In this document: in pieces, positions 44,718 to 57,545 of the stretch
Numbering within the stretch: the first letter of the stretch is position 1
How the letters are laid out: each line of letters opens with the position of its first letter
NCBI RefSeq assembly: GCF_014805685.1
Contig: NC_060892.1
Span: 4,553,490 to 4,617,489 of the forward strand
Reading direction: 5' to 3'
DNA length: 64,000 nucleotides
DNA from: Silurus meridionalis
Lineage: Eukaryota; Chordata; Actinopteri; Siluriformes; Siluridae
Program-made: the position numbers and the translations under genes
The notes under the pieces: generated by a model
The model's database searches: none
Told to the model about the DNA's origin: nothing
What the model saw: the letters and a program-made list of their open reading frames with translations, nothing else

Positions 44718-44841
44718 TCCATCGATCCAGGACAGCAGTTCACCTGGGAGCACTCCAACCTGGAGGTCAACAAGCCCAAGAACCGATACGCCAACGTCAT
44801 CGCTTACGACCACTCCCGCGTCATTCTGGGTCCAGTTGAAG
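44718..44841 (+). CDS. ptprs: ptprs exon: D1 phosphatase domain, N-terminal part
   Basis: Window residues 768-808; Gly809 split. [20 protein letters not shown] then [19 protein letters not shown]. It contains the KNRY phosphotyrosine-recognition loop (residues 788-791). [20 protein letters not shown] is nearly invariant among vertebrate PTPRS and PTPRD. Acceptor CTTCCTCCAG, donor AG|GTCAGG, phase 0 to phase 1. Confidence 0.97.
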
Positions 44842-45074
44842 GTCAGGTTCTATTCATCGGCACACAAATTTACACAGACTATACAGGAACCTTAGGAACT
44901 GCCAAATCCAATGAACATCTAATCAAGTCCTGTGACCTACTCAGCAAGACACTATATGGACAGAAGTTTGTGGGCACTTCGCAATACTTTCATCCATATT
45001 GACGTTCCATAATTGTGACATACAGTCATTAATTTCTTTAAGAAATTATACACGCTCATTTTAGGAAAGACTTA

Positions 45075-45345
45075 TAGTGCAGTGCAGTGAAGGTGCCAGA
45101 TTTACCTTTTGGGAGCAGATCTGGTACCTTCACTGCATGTTCTATAGGAAAGATATATAGCATGAAGTGAAGGTGCCAGATTTGCATATCGGGGGGGCAA
45201 ATTTGGCACTTAAACTGCATGCTATATATCTATCAGATTTACCTTTAGGGGAAATCTGGTACCTTCACTGCATGTTCTATAGGAAAAAGATATAGCATGC
45301 AGTGAAGGTGCCAGATTTGCCTTTAAGGTGGGGCAAATCTGGCAG
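45075..45345. repeat. Array of palindromic repeats (GTGAAGGTGCCAGATTT units)
   Basis: GTGAAGGTGCCAGATTT occurs at 45087, 45167 and 45302, alternating with its near reverse complement (AGATCTGGTACCTTCACTGC and relatives) at about 45117, 45200, 45254 and 45335. Linkers such as GCATGTTCTATAGGAAAGAT and TAGCATGCA are repeated as well. At least three hairpins with stems of 15-20 base pairs could form. Confidence 0.88.
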
Positions 45346-46614
45346 ATGTAGGAATTTGAAACGTTTGTTCAGTGCGCTACATCGCATCGTTATAGAATTT
45401 AACTGCACGACTTTACAGAATAACAATTTGTTTCTGTTATAAAAAAGCTTCCTTGCTTCCAAACTCATTTCAATACATGCCTCAGACTGTTTACTTTTGC
45501 CTCTTGCCAGATTTTGTTCTTCTTCTTTTTTTTTTTCTTTCTCATCAGCATTTCTCATTTTCATGTTACCTCGATTTTTTTTGTTCCGTCTCGTTTGAAA
45601 CCGCACTTCCCCCGACAGCCCTATTAAAGCCGAGCCTTAACGTGGCGTAACGGAATCAACCCGAAGACAGTGCGAGTAAATACGTAAATTACTCGAGTTT
45701 GAAATTTCTATTTTACAGCGCAGTGATTTTTGCCATTAGTCGCAGCAGTGGAACAATTCATGCACACACTCGTCTTTTGTTCACCGAGCTATGACTAAAG
45801 CCGCATGCGTCGTCGACATTTCGGCAGACAGGGCAGACGTGTTTTAACGCCACGCTCTTTCTCCCCGTTTGCTCTTTTTTTTCTTCCCAGTTTATTGTCA
45901 TGGAGTGCGAGAGAGACGAACGCAGTCGAGAATTTCATTGCACTTTGTTTAAGCATGAAAACAGCAATTTGGCAACTTGGCCCCCGTGTTTGCTGGCGCC
46001 GAGTGTATAATTAACTTGGCTGTGTCTTATGTTGCTCTCATATTATTCTACAGAGTTTCGAATTGGAAGACGACCCGGAAAACAGTCTGCACTGAGCGAT
46101 CGGTTATTAAATTATATTTGTGTTTATTTATTTATTTTATTTGTAATTTTTTTACTGTGGGGCAGAATCTAATCCCAGCAGTTATGCCTGATTTAAGCAC
46201 CAGCAGTGTCATTAAGGGCAAAATCTACAACCCAAAAAAGGTTCCTCAAGGACAGGGGGGTTCAATTACAAATTTTTCAATCTATTGCTTCAAATTCCTT
46301 TGAAATCATCTACTTTCAAGCAGCTAACGTGACTGAACGCCGACAGATTTAACGCTTTAGTGACTTTTGATTAGCGCTGCGGGCGGCTGGGATCATTTGG
46401 TTTGAATTTGATGTAGAAGAAGAATACATTATTCTCCATCATTAACTCTGAATTTCAATTAAAATGTTTTGTTTGTTTTTATCATCACTTTATATTCCTG
46501 AAGCACGTCACGGTGCCGTTTAAGCTTTTCAGAATGATAAGGGGGAAATATTATGCTTATATGTATGGAGTTGGATGAACTCCGAAAGAGAATCTGAAGC
46601 CGAAGCTGCCCTGG

Positions 46615-46624
46615 TTCTTTTTCC

Positions 46625-46696
<72 letters not shown>

Positions 46697-46894
46697 TTCT
46701 TTCTTTCTTTCTTTCTTTCTTTTCTTGCTTGCTTTCTTTTCTTGCTTTCTTTTCTGATTTATTTTGTTTCTTTCTTTTCTTACTTTCTTGCTTGCGTCCC
46801 TTTTTTCTCTTTCTTATTGAATTTTTCCTGCTTTCAATTTTTTATTCTTTGCTTAGTTCTTTCTTTTTTCCTGATGTATTTTGTTTGTTTTCTC

Positions 46895-46942
<48 letters not shown>

Positions 46943-47036
46943 TTCTTGCTCTCTTTCTTGCTCTTTCTTGCTTGCTTCTTTTCTTTCTTGCCTTCTTTCT
47001 TTCCTTTCTTATTACATTTTTTCCTGCGTTCAAATT

Positions 47037-47067
<31 letters not shown>

Positions 47068-47185
47068 ACCTTTTTTCTGCTTCAAAATTGTTTTTACATT
47101 CTTTCTTGCTTAGTTCTTTCTTTTCTTATTTTTTTTTCTTCCTTTCCTTCTCTTTTTTCTTTCTTGCTTTCTTGCTTTTAAATGC
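46615..47185. repeat. Long (CTTT)n-type pyrimidine tract
   Basis: About 570 bases of (TTTC)n blocks with interruptions (TTTTCTTGCTTGC, TTTTATTC). Both strands show long low-complexity frames that are not genes. Confidence 0.93.
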
Positions 47186-48070
47186 TGTACATTGATCCGG
47201 GGTTTATTTGGCCATAAGATGAGCTGATGTTATTAGAATGTAATGATGAACAGGTGATCAGGTTTAGAACACACAAAGAGAACTTACAGAACTGCTACAA
47301 ATATGGCTGTGGTCTTTGGGGAAGTGTAACTGAACCTAATTGAACAGATAAACTACTCTAATCACCTCGAGTGCACAAGTAAGTTTTATGTGTATTCATC
47401 AGTGTAATAGCAGCCTTTTTTAGCACTGAAAACCTGTGGCGTTTTTATCGGCAATACTGCGTCCTGCCACTCATAATAAACACGAAACAGTTTCATTACA
47501 ATACGTAGTGTTTTGCGTTCCCATGAATATGAATGCAGTGAGAAAAAACTCTAATATATCAGAGACGCATACGATTCTATACATCATAAGGCTACAAAGT
47601 TATATATATTTTTCTGTCCCGGATCAGTGTGTCATGCCTTTCATCCCGTAGCAAAGGACGGAAAGAAGCGAAGCCGCTTTGGGGGAAATTTACAGCTAGA
47701 TGGAGGAGACAGGCTGCCGTGGCACAGAGCCTTGTCTAATTCCAGCTTGTAGCACCCTTTAAATCAGGCCCTAAATCACACCACTATATGCCACGGGCCA
47801 CCAGAGAAGAGAGAGATAGAGTGAAAGAAAGAAAGATAGAGGGACCGAGAGACTCAGTCTTGATGCCTTGTCTGCATGGGAATTATTTTCCGTAATGGGT
47901 AACACAGGCTCAGCGTCATGTCAGTGCAGCACAAACCTCGGATTCTCGCCAGCTTCCCGGAATAACCCCAGTAACCACAGCTACTGTCTCAGTTGCAGCT
48001 CAGTTGTTTTGGCACATGCATCTAACCAGAGTGCCCGCCTGAATTCTTTCTTCCTACCCTTCATTCCCAG

Positions 48071-48246
48071 GCATCGCGGGCAGTGACTACATCAACGCTA
48101 ACTACATTGATGGCTACAGGAAGCAGAACGCCTACATCGCCACGCAGGGCCCGCTGCCTGAGACGTTCGGAGATTTCTGGAGGATGGTGTGGGAGCAGAG
48201 AGCAGCTACCGTGGTCATGATGACTCGCTTAGAGGAGAAGTCACGG
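48071..48246 (+). CDS. ptprs: ptprs exon: D1 phosphatase domain, second part
   Basis: Window residues 810-867. [20 protein letters not shown] is followed by [20 protein letters not shown] and [18 protein letters not shown]. These are the [12 protein letters not shown] and DFWRM family motifs. Acceptor TTCCCAG, donor CGG|GTAAGA, phase 1 to phase 0. Confidence 0.98.
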
Positions 48247-48429
48247 GTAAGATATATACATAGCATATAGGGCATATACTTACGAGCTGAGCACTACTGA
48301 CATCATCAAATCCAGAAGTTCTTGCACCCTGGGACTTGCATTTAATACACACTATATATATAAATATATTTATGTGTGTTTGTGTGGGTGTGTGTGTGTG
48401 TGTGTGTATATATACTTGGAAACTCAAAT

Positions 48430-48882
48430 CTGTTCCAGCATAACAATGCCCCTGGTCACAAAGCCAGCTTCAGGGAAGATATGCTTTACATGAGTTGGAG
48501 TGTCTGTGAAGATTCTCAGTCATCCACTTGTGATTATCTAAAAGTCATGTCAACTGGACTTTCACAATTTTTCCACAAATTCCACAATGGAGCTTACAAA
48601 TTTGTGGAATCCTGCCAACTTCCCTGAAGATCTTGAGTGGCCTGCTACAGAGCTCTGACCTCAACCTTATTGAACACCTTTTGAATGAATGTGAACGCTA
48701 ATTGCACCGCAGGCCTTTTCACCTCACCTTCATGTCTCATACCAAACTCCATTAGCACACTCCAAAATCTAGTGGAGGGTATTATAACAGTAAATGGAGA
48801 CTAAATGTGGAATAAGAAGTTTAAAAACACACAAAACATATGCTCAGGTGTCCATAAACCTTTAATCATATCTTGTGTAGCA
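48430..48882. mobile_element. Tc1-like MITE
   Basis: It contains CTGTTCCAGCATAACAATGC, TCTGACCTCAACCTTATTGA and TCCAAAATCTAGTGGAGG, and ends GCTCAGGTGTCCATAAACC. The left end is degraded by a (GT)n run. Confidence 0.75.
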
Positions 48883-49014
48883 AAACCCAGGCAGATTTAC
48901 TAATCAGGACAGATTCCAATGAATGCTATCAGCTTTATCCATTATAGAAATGTAATCATGCTATGGTCAAGTGTCTAAAAGCTTTACACCATATTGTGTA
49001 TCTGTGAACCAAAT

Positions 49015-49480
<466 letters not shown>

Positions 49481-49839
49481 CCATTTGTAGCTCAAATCAC
49501 CCAATTTTATTCATCCAATTTTTACTTTACCCATTTCGAGCAATAAATATTCAACATAGTGAAATAAGCATTGATTTATTTTTAGTTTTTCACAGAAAGA
49601 GGAGAGAAATTCAGGAAGGGAAAGCTCAGAGCTAAAGCTGTAAACCCGAATATTAAACAGGTTTCTTTCCTGCAGTGTGACATAATTTTGAGTGAAACTA
49701 CATGCTCAGGTAGGAATAAAAAAACTATGGACACTAGTCATCAGTAAAGTCAGTTTTGGAGAACTGTTTGCTTCCTGTAGGAACACTAGCACCCACATTG
49801 GAGAAGGTTGTGATGATCATCTTTACCCTGCTGCTTGCT

Positions 49840-50150
49840 GCATCTTCACGACTGTAGCACAGTCTGACTTTTCTCCTTATCACTCTGTCCTCTACATCTG
49901 CCTCATTCAAACCAACCACCTTCATATCTTCTCTCCCTACATCCATAAGCCTTCTCTTTGACCTTCCTCTTTTCCTTCTTCTTGGCAGCTCCATACTCAT
50001 CATTCTTCTACCAATATACCCCATGTCCGTCCCCTAAACATGACCAAACCTTTTCAATCATGCCTCTCTCACCTTGTCTCCAGAATATCCTACCCCTAAT
50101 AATCTCATTTCTAATCCTGTCCATGTTCGTCGCTATTAATGAAAATCGCA
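49840..50150 (-). mobile_element. LINE 3' fragment (RTE-like) with coding remnant
   Basis: The minus-strand translation reads MELPRRRKRGRSKRRLMDVG followed by REDMKVVGLNEADVEDRV. This is recognisable as the C-terminal end of a LINE reverse-transcriptase polyprotein family common in fish. It is 5'-truncated and frame-broken. Related to 25140-25570. Confidence 0.78.
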
Positions 50151-51288
50151 TCTTTAACTCTGGCACCAAATGTATTTTTCAGTCAGTTCCCATTGTGTAC
50201 TATAATGTATATGGTTGAATTGATAATAAAGACTGCTTGTTTTAACGTGAGTCAGGGGATTGTGCATGTAACAAAGTCCATTAGTAGGAAGTTTAGCCCG
50301 CAGTGGCTGTATTCGTAGGAGTTCTGGGAATTCTCAGAGGTTGTGAACAATTGGCTGACCATAATGGCGTACATGGGTGTTTAAAAAACAAAAAAGACAC
50401 AAAGAAACCACAAACCTCTTTCCCATATATAAATGATCACTAACACCAGCGCGCCCTTCTGCCCTGGATAAATGTTAAGTAGGCATCTCCTTAAGGAAAA
50501 CTTCGAATAAAAGCGTCTATTTAGAGCCGTTTTTTGAGACAGCTTTCTTTTCGTACTGTAGTAACGTATCACGCATTTCTATAGCTGTAAAATATCGAGT
50601 CGCATCTCAGGAGGAGAGAGACTTCACGGATAATAGCAAAATTTGTTGACGTCTATCTCCTGTATGCCCATGATACTTTGTTTTTTTAGAGACAGCTGGT
50701 CAGAAAGTCTAGGCATTGAAGCGCAGCTCCATTATTGTTGTGTAGGATTTTTTTTTTTTTGCATGAGTACGTTCAATGACAAATGTCTAGCGAATAAAAA
50801 AAGACGTAGCGGCGCTTCTCATGGCGCACGGACGGACATAAACTGTGATGAAATGTCAGCTCTGACTGAGCGAACGACGAGAAGAAATGGGTGCAAAAGA
50901 GGAGAGAAAGATCATAGGCGACAATTATCTCTCACTTCCACCCGGCTAGCATGGACCATTTAGCAAATACAGGGGAAGGCAGTGGAAATGACAGTGAAAG
51001 AGAGTGAGAGAGAGAGAGAGAAATAGTGGTGGAAAGAGGAGAATCTCTCAGTGGGAGGTTTTTCTTTCACCAAATGCAACCATCCAGAATGGCAGCACCT
51101 TCGACACCTCATTTACTCAATCCCCAATCTCGCTTCATCACAGATAGCGTTAATTAGAGCCTGCTCGACATGGGCTAAAATGATTCCACAGGAGGTCTGG
51201 GACGCATCAGCCACAGGGGGATCTCTCAGCACAGGAGAAACTTTTCCAGAGTTGTTGGCCTTAATTTGATTGCTGTTTACATCGAGAT

Positions 51289-51600
51289 AAACTATGTGGA
51301 CAAAAGTATGTAGTCCCCATCTGCTGTTTCCTCCACTCTCCTGGGAAGATGTTCCACTAGATTTTGGAGCCTGCCTTGGAGATTTGTGTTTATCTCACTC
51401 CAGAGATTTTTCACTCCAACCCATGTATCTTCATGGAGCTGGCTTTGTGCACATAGTTATTGTCGTGCTGGATCATGCTTGGGTCTCCTATTTCAAGTCA
51501 AGGGAAAATGTTATGCTACCACGTTCACATCCTATACAATTGTGTCTCCAACTTTGTACTAACAGTTTGGGGAAGAACTATATAGCTGGAAAAGGCCTGT
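51289..51600. mobile_element. Tc1-like MITE, degraded
   Basis: Left end ACTATGTGGACAAAAGTATG; body CTGGGAAGATGTTCCACTAG and TCATGGAGCTGGCTTTGTGC. The right end is lost near 51600. Confidence 0.72.
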
Positions 51601-52275
51601 TGTTTCCTTAGCAGCCATTCGTTTTATTTCTTGTGAAACTAAAAAAAAACCCAAACTTCTGTTCCATGTGCCATGTCAAATTTGACTGGTACCAAGCACT
51701 CGCACTGGAGACTACAAAGTGTTTTATTCGCATTATACGAAAGCAATTTTCCAAAAGTGATACTTTTGTTCATTATAGAATGGCACGTGATGCAGTTTAT
51801 CCGTTTACATTTACGCATACTGTCTTGAACTGAGTTTCCTGTTATTACTTATATTATATCAGCTACAAATAGTCCTTCTGTCAGCAGCCTGAAGCTTTGT
51901 CAAGTGTCTGAAACGTAAATGTCAATGCTGAGGATCGTGTGTGTGACTGAAGGTGGTTAGAAGTGAGGATGCAGAGGAATTGACTGATTCTGGCAGGTGC
52001 TTGTCATTCGGCTCATCCGTCAGTCTCTGATCAAGTTTGAGTCTTTTCAGCCTCTGTATGGGTACAGGAGGAACTTGATGTGTCGTATCTAAGCCTTATA
52101 TCTATGTTTTTTAAAAGTAAGTTTGGATGAATAGTTTTCGGTCATGTGAGTAAGTTAAGGTCCAAGGAACTCTGGGTAAACTCTGTGGACTGGACTCTGT
52201 ACTCTGTGACCCTGTTTCATATTCATAATCCTGTTGTCATTCATATTCATGGCTCTGTTATGTTTGCATATTCAG

Positions 52276-52395
52276 ATCAAGTGCGATCAGTACTGGCCGA
52301 GTCGAGGGACGGAGACATACGGCATGACCCAGGTCACCCTGCTGGACACCATCGAGCTGGCCACCTTCTGCGTACGCACCTTCTCTTTACACAAG
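52276..52395 (+). CDS. ptprs: ptprs exon: D1 phosphatase domain, third part
   Basis: Window residues 868-907 (40 codons, phase 0 to phase 0). [20 protein letters not shown] is followed by [31 protein letters not shown] matches PTPRS rather than LAR (ATYTVRTFALHK, from memory). Acceptor CATATTCAG, donor AAG|GTAGGA. Confidence 0.97.
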
Positions 52396-52519
52396 GTAGG
52401 ACTCTGCACTAAACATGGAATAAGATATTTCCATTATAGGAAAAAATCCATGATGGAGTGGTGTGATTGGATACCATTCAGAAGCTGATTATTCTCCAGT
52501 ATCAGCAACTGGAATCACA

Positions 52520-52620
52520 CTTTATAGGGAAATGGTTGAAATGTTGGACTTCTGATCTTAAGGTTATGAGTTCAAATCCCAGCAACACTAAGCTGCCACT
52601 GTTGGACCCTTGAACAACCC
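52520..52620 (+). repeat. tRNA-derived SINE fragment followed by (GT)n
   Basis: GAGTTCAAATCCCAGCAACA and CTAAGCTGCCACTGTTGG are SINE body. The tail is replaced by (GT)n at 52628-52684. Confidence 0.78.
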
Positions 52621-52626
52621 TTGAAT

Positions 52627-52627
<1 letters not shown>

Positions 52628-52684
<57 letters not shown>
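52628..52684. repeat. (GT)n microsatellite
   Basis: About 28 GT units directly after a truncated SINE. Confidence 0.95.
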
Positions 52685-52687
<3 letters not shown>

Positions 52688-52799
52688 GAGAGAGAAAAAG
52701 AGAGAGATAGAGAGAGCACAAGGTAAAAATACTGACATTCTGTAAAACTTTAAAACCTGTCAATCAGAATTGAGCAGAATTGAGAAAAATGGTTTGGTT

Positions 52800-52801
<2 letters not shown>

Positions 52802-52877
<76 letters not shown>
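52802..52877. repeat. (GT)n(GA)n compound microsatellite
   Basis: GT run 52802-52849, then a GA run to 52877. The following AAGGCACAAGGTAAAAATACTG repeats the sequence after the previous repeat (52717-52735), suggesting a local duplication. Confidence 0.9.
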
Positions 52878-52878
<1 letters not shown>

Positions 52879-53348
52879 AGGCAAGGCACAAGGTAAAAAT
52901 ACTGTAAATCAATTAATCATCCAGAACTCCTTCCTGATTGTCATAGAAATACTGTTCACATGTACAATCAGAGCTGCCGGTTTGATTATTTCCCACAATA
53001 ATATAAACGTTAAGCTTTTCTCCAACACAAAGTGGACATGAACCAGTTTCTGAAGATGGACGTTTCGCAAAAATAAGTTTCTCTTAGCTCGTATAGCGCA
53101 GGCCAGAAGCTGCTTATTAACTATCTAAGCAACAAAAGCCTCGCCTTGCTGTCTCTCTTTCTCTTTTACTTATACACACTTGCTCAGTACTTTCCCTCAG
53201 GAGTCGGGCACACTGCTCTGCAGGACACTGCTCTGCAGGGGGCTCTGTCTGTAGATTAGGGAGAAATAAACAGGAAGGCTAGATGTGAAGAGGTGAGGCG
53301 TGCCTAAGGCCATTGTGCCATCCTTCTTTCTTTGTATGTCACACGCAC

Positions 53349-53385
<37 letters not shown>

Positions 53386-53637
53386 GACCTTTGTGCCGTG
53401 TCTCTGTTCTCAGAAACATGCTCGAGAGGTAATTGGCAGCATGCTACGTTGCAAACACTTAGCAGTGAAGTAGAGCGAGAGTGAAAGAGGGTGCACACTG
53501 TTTTACAGTCACAACAGAGCAGAATACAGATGCACAGTAAAGGGTTTCATACTGCAGATAAAAACTTTCAGGGGTTTATTTTGCTGTAGTGGAAAATAGG
53601 AATTTGGAGCAGCGATATGATTGGAAAACCGTAAATA

Positions 53638-54281
53638 CTAGGGATGGTGGGATTCACAGATCTGCATCTGAATAACAGTTAATGATGTGATGCATCGATT
53701 TAAAAAAGTGTGCATCGGATAAAAGTTGGCGTTTGCATCATTGTTTTTTTTACATATTTTCATCGGTAAAAAAACGTATTTATATATAATTATTAGTAGA
53801 TGTGCTATACTTTTATTATTAAATGTATAACCTCGCTAAACGGTTTCTCAAACGTCTTCTATCAGCACCACTGCTGCTACGTGAATATGACGAGACCCAG
53901 GTGCATCCTGGGAGTCGCATAGAATACAGATTAACATGGCAGAGGCAGAGCTGCATCTTCCTGGAGACACAACAGGAAAAGAACATCTGGTTTTATTACA
54001 TTTTTTTTCTTTTTTTTTTTTTTTTTTAAAAAGGCCTGTTTGTGAAAGGGGCCATGTGTTTAGAAGAACGAAAATCAATCGGTACCATGTTGAATTGCGT
54101 AGCATCATATTTTTCCATTGCATTGTTGAATCAAATCAAAATCAGATCACACTGCATCGTAATATGGAGAAATCGTATCGCATCAGTAGCTGCTTCATAT
54201 TTATCTTAAATGTATCGTATCATTGGCTATGCGTCGGGTTTGTAAATTGCATCAGCCTCAGTTATGAAGATGTGCATCCCC
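53638..54281. mobile_element. Non-autonomous hAT-like element
   Basis: Left end TAGGGATGGTGGGATTC, right end GATGTGCATCCCC; GGGATG and CATCCC are inverted partners. The body shares many blocks with 23690-24330. No transposase frame, and no clear target duplication. Confidence 0.65.
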
Positions 54282-54640
54282 TTTTATATCTTCTTATTAA
54301 AGGTCACATGGTCCCAAATTAAATGAATTTGGTGTCAGTTTCTGCTTGTCCCAATGAGGAAAACTGTTTTTCTGTAAATAAAAAAAAAAATGTGTTTTTG
54401 TTTGCTGAGGTTATGATTATGGTTCGATTTTGAGGTGTAGCTTAGCATTAATTAGCTGCATCAAGGATTATGTCAGTGGAAGGTCCACACAAGGTGAATG
54501 CAAAGTTGTATGTACTTTTTAACGTAACCATCCAGCACTGCACTAGAGTGTCGAAAAAACTGGGGCAAGGTGGATTTAATTACGGCGATTATTTATTCAT
54601 TTATTCAGTGGCGCTTCTGTCAGGGAGTAAAATGTAAAAT

Positions 54641-54712
<72 letters not shown>

Positions 54713-54713
54713 A
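54641..54713. repeat. (AAAG)n microsatellite
   Basis: About 18 AAAG units about 160 bases upstream of the WPD-loop exon. Confidence 0.95.
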
Positions 54714-54869
54714 GGCTGCAGACCACTGAGGTCATTTTTACCTTTGTGTGTGTGTGTTGGTCAGCAGATTTTTGTCGACTTGATTAACACATGAGGAGAA
54801 TGTGTTAGTGAATGTGCAGAGTGAAGTTACATTCTGTTCATACTTTCTTTTTTCTCACTCTTTCTACAG

Positions 54870-55024
54870 AATGGTTCTAGTGAAAAACGTGAGGTACGTC
54901 AGTTCCAGTTCACAGCATGGCCGGATCATGGCGTGCCCGAGTACCCGACACCCTTCCTGGCATTCCTGCGGAGGGTAAAGACCTGCAACCCACCTGATGC
55001 AGGGCCCATCATCGCCCACTGCAG
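54870..55024 (+). CDS. ptprs: ptprs exon: D1 WPD loop and catalytic cysteine
   Basis: Window residues 908-958; Ser959 split. [20 protein letters not shown] is followed by [20 protein letters not shown] and [12 protein letters not shown]924-P925-D926 is the WPD loop with the general-acid aspartate. The exon ends right after the nucleophilic cysteine (Cys958) of the HCSAGVGR signature. Mammalian PTPRS has VVHC where this reads IAHC. Acceptor TTTCTACAG, donor AG|GTCAGA, phase 0 to phase 2. Confidence 0.98.
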
Positions 55025-56366
55025 GTCAGATACCTGTTTTATTTGATCATTTTTCTCTTTTTTTTCTTTCTGATTCACCTGCCAAATATCATTAGTAAAG
55101 GGAGGGTATTGGCTCGTATGTGTTTCCTCTGAGACTCTTCCTCTGAAACGCAGCCAACCACATTTTTCTTTTTACAAACTGCTGCTCATGCTGCATCACA
55201 TGGCAATGTAACACAAATGTCTCTCTAATGCATTCATTACAGTACCACACAGATTTCCATGATTAGCTAATGTCATTGTGATCGACACTGCTCAGAGTAA
55301 TGCTGCCCCCCTCCCCTACCCCCAGATCACATGGCCCCTCAGGAGTTGGAAATACATATAAAATCCAGTGCTTTACATGAACCTTGGTCAGGTTCTCAAA
55401 AAATTCCCTGAACTCAGTATTCTAAATTGATCTTCCTTAAATATCATGTATTCAATACACAAACTGACCAAATCAGTTTCTTCTCCTCCATCAGCCATTG
55501 TGGGATGAAAAGGGAGATAGGAAATACATTTGTTTTCAGTATGCGAGCTCTGACTAGCGCATTACCTTGGACGTGAAAATAAAGACGTTATTGTACACAT
55601 GCTAAATGGTCCCGGATTGGCCTACTTGGAATCTGGTTAAAGCAATAGCTTCAAGCAGCATGTACTTTACACTACTGCTGACTTTGAAGGCCTCATGGCA
55701 GATTTTGATCGGCGACAAGTGATGTGACGGCTGAAAGCGAGAGAAACGCTAGGAATTGAAGAGAATAGATTTAATATGGAATAATTTTATACATATTCAT
55801 GGTGTAAAAATTTAAACGTAAGTCAGTAATTTCAGGCTTGCTGACCCTTATGGCCTACCACATGTATATTACAAGAATTGGTTCGAATTATTTTTTTATT
55901 ATTTTAGATGATCCCTAGTTGCTCTGTCAATGATGGAGGTGTGTTTTGCTTCTTGTTGAGTCCAACACCAAACTAATTAAGGCCGTTAATAGTAATCAAT
56001 CAGGATCATTATATAAGGCATTTACTAGATGTCTGGCTTTCGAGACTGTAATATTTCACTGTAATAGGGCTTGACCTGCACACCTATATTAGGTTTTTTT
56101 TCCCCACGCTTAATATTCATCTGATATGAATCATTAATCATACTTTCTGATTGGTTTGCTGCTGATGGATGTCATGTCACTTGAAGGCAACCAAGCTGTA
56201 TTTGGGCTGATGATAGTGTGGATCAGACAGGTTTTTTTTTTTTTGGCCATAATAAGGTTAGATTTTGGATTTAAAGCTCCTTTCTTTAAAACTCCACATT
56301 TAAAAAGGTAAAATAAATTTCTAATGCGTAGCAATGTAAGCTATTGTTTTATTATTAATATTATTA

Positions 56367-56410
<44 letters not shown>

Positions 56411-56448
56411 GCCTGCTTTTTTACTCTCCACTGTCCGTGTGTGTTTAG
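55025..56448 (+). other. ptprs: Intron interrupting the D1 active-site signature
   Basis: No mobile element recognised. It ends with an (ATT)n run (56356-56411) and a short CT tract before the acceptor. The intron falls inside the serine codon after the catalytic cysteine. Confidence 0.8.
56356..56411. repeat. (ATT)n microsatellite
   Basis: About 18 ATT units ending 37 bases before the exon carrying the active-site arginine. Confidence 0.94.
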
Positions 56449-56734
56449 CGCCGGCGTGGGCCGCACCGGCTGCTTCATCGTCATCGACGCCATGCTGGAG
56501 CGCATAAAGCACGAGAAGACGGTGGACATCTACGGCCACGTGACGCTGATGCGTGCCCAAAGGAACTACATGGTGCAGACGGAGGATCAGTACAGTTTCA
56601 TCCACGACGCTCTGCTGGAGGCGGTCGCCTGCGGCAACACAGAGGTCCCCGCCCGCAGCCTCTTCTCCTACATCCAGAAACAGGCTCAGGTGGAGGCCGG
56701 AGAGCACGTCACGGGCATGGAGCTGGAGTTCAAG
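56449..56734 (+). CDS. ptprs: ptprs exon: D1 active-site arginine, Q-loop and D1-D2 linker
   Basis: Window residues 960-1054. [20 protein letters not shown] completes the C-x5-R motif (Cys958 to Arg964). Then [20 protein letters not shown] and [15 protein letters not shown], with the Q-loop at Gln1002 (QTEDQ). The end, [13 protein letters not shown], is the D1-D2 linker. All residues needed for D1 catalysis are present, so D1 should be an active phosphatase. Acceptor GTGTTTAG, donor AAG|GTAGCT, phase 2 to phase 0. Confidence 0.98.
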
Positions 56735-57359
56735 GTAGCTCACTAATACAGATCAACTGAAAAATGAAACAACCCTCATTACAAAGATGAGTGGTGGGAA
56801 TTACAGGAGAGGAATGCCAGGATTTTTGTATGCAGCTTTTAATCCATTAATAATCTTATTCAATAATCCAGTGAGAATATTAATTTCTGAACACCTTCAT
56901 TGGAATTCATCAGAAAAGCACAATCCAAATTACATTTAATAATGTGTTGTAAGTCATTTTATCACGCATTAATGATCATTTTGTATTATACAAAATCCAA
57001 GATGCAGAAGCATCAAAGCAGCCATCGGCTCGAGAAAGTGTTTCTTTCTGATATCTCTCATCGGATCCAGAATGTCCAAGTCCTTACATGACACTACACA
57101 AGTAACACACGTCACCTAGCCGTGAAGGTTGGACAAAAAAACAACAAAAAAAACAGAATCCCTTATGAGATGGGCTCTGTCCCAAATCACACACCATGTA
57201 TTTTATTCTTTGCCACATATCAGGCGTATAACACGGTGACTCGATCTAAACGAATGAGTAGATGCGGGTGCAGATATTTATTTAAAAAATAAATAATCAA
57301 AAATGCAGACGAGAGACATGAAATCAAAAGAAAACATAACCTGATCAAGACATCAGCAA

Positions 57360-57545
57360 GACGTCATGAATTTGAGCGCTGACTGCACCCCTGGTCTCAC
57401 CTCACCTACATCAGTACCTGAGTTTAATAAAATCTTTGTAGCAGAATGAGCACAAATCTCCATAAAAATCTAGTGGAACACCTTCCCAGAAGAGTGGAGG
57501 TTATTATAACAGGATATGGGACTAATAAATGAGTGTTATCTATTA
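57360..57545. mobile_element. Tc1-like MITE fragment
   Basis: GCGCTGACTGCACCCCTGGT, CCTACATCAGTACCTGAGTT and AGAAGAGTGGAGGTTATTAT belong to the core of the family. Both ends are missing. Confidence 0.7.

Larger units (their letters stand above)
44842..48070 (+). other. ptprs: Intron within D1
   Basis: It contains a short Tc1-like MITE end (44949-44990), an array of palindromic repeats (45075-45345) and a long (CTTT)n-type tract (46615-47185). A unique stretch at about 47650-48060 leads to the acceptor. Confidence 0.8.
52396..54869 (+). other. ptprs: Intron within D1
   Basis: It contains a SINE copy (52520-52620) that ends in a (GT)n run (52628-52684), a second (GT)n(GA)n compound repeat (52802-52877), a (CA)n run (53344-53384), a hAT-like element (53638-54281) and an (AAAG)n run (54641-54713). 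No exon seen. Confidence 0.78.

Noticed and set aside
46575..47195. Overlapping Phe/Leu/Ser-rich and Lys/Arg-rich frames on both strands
   Set aside because: They arise from (CTTT)n; repetitive translation in all frames is not evidence of a gene.
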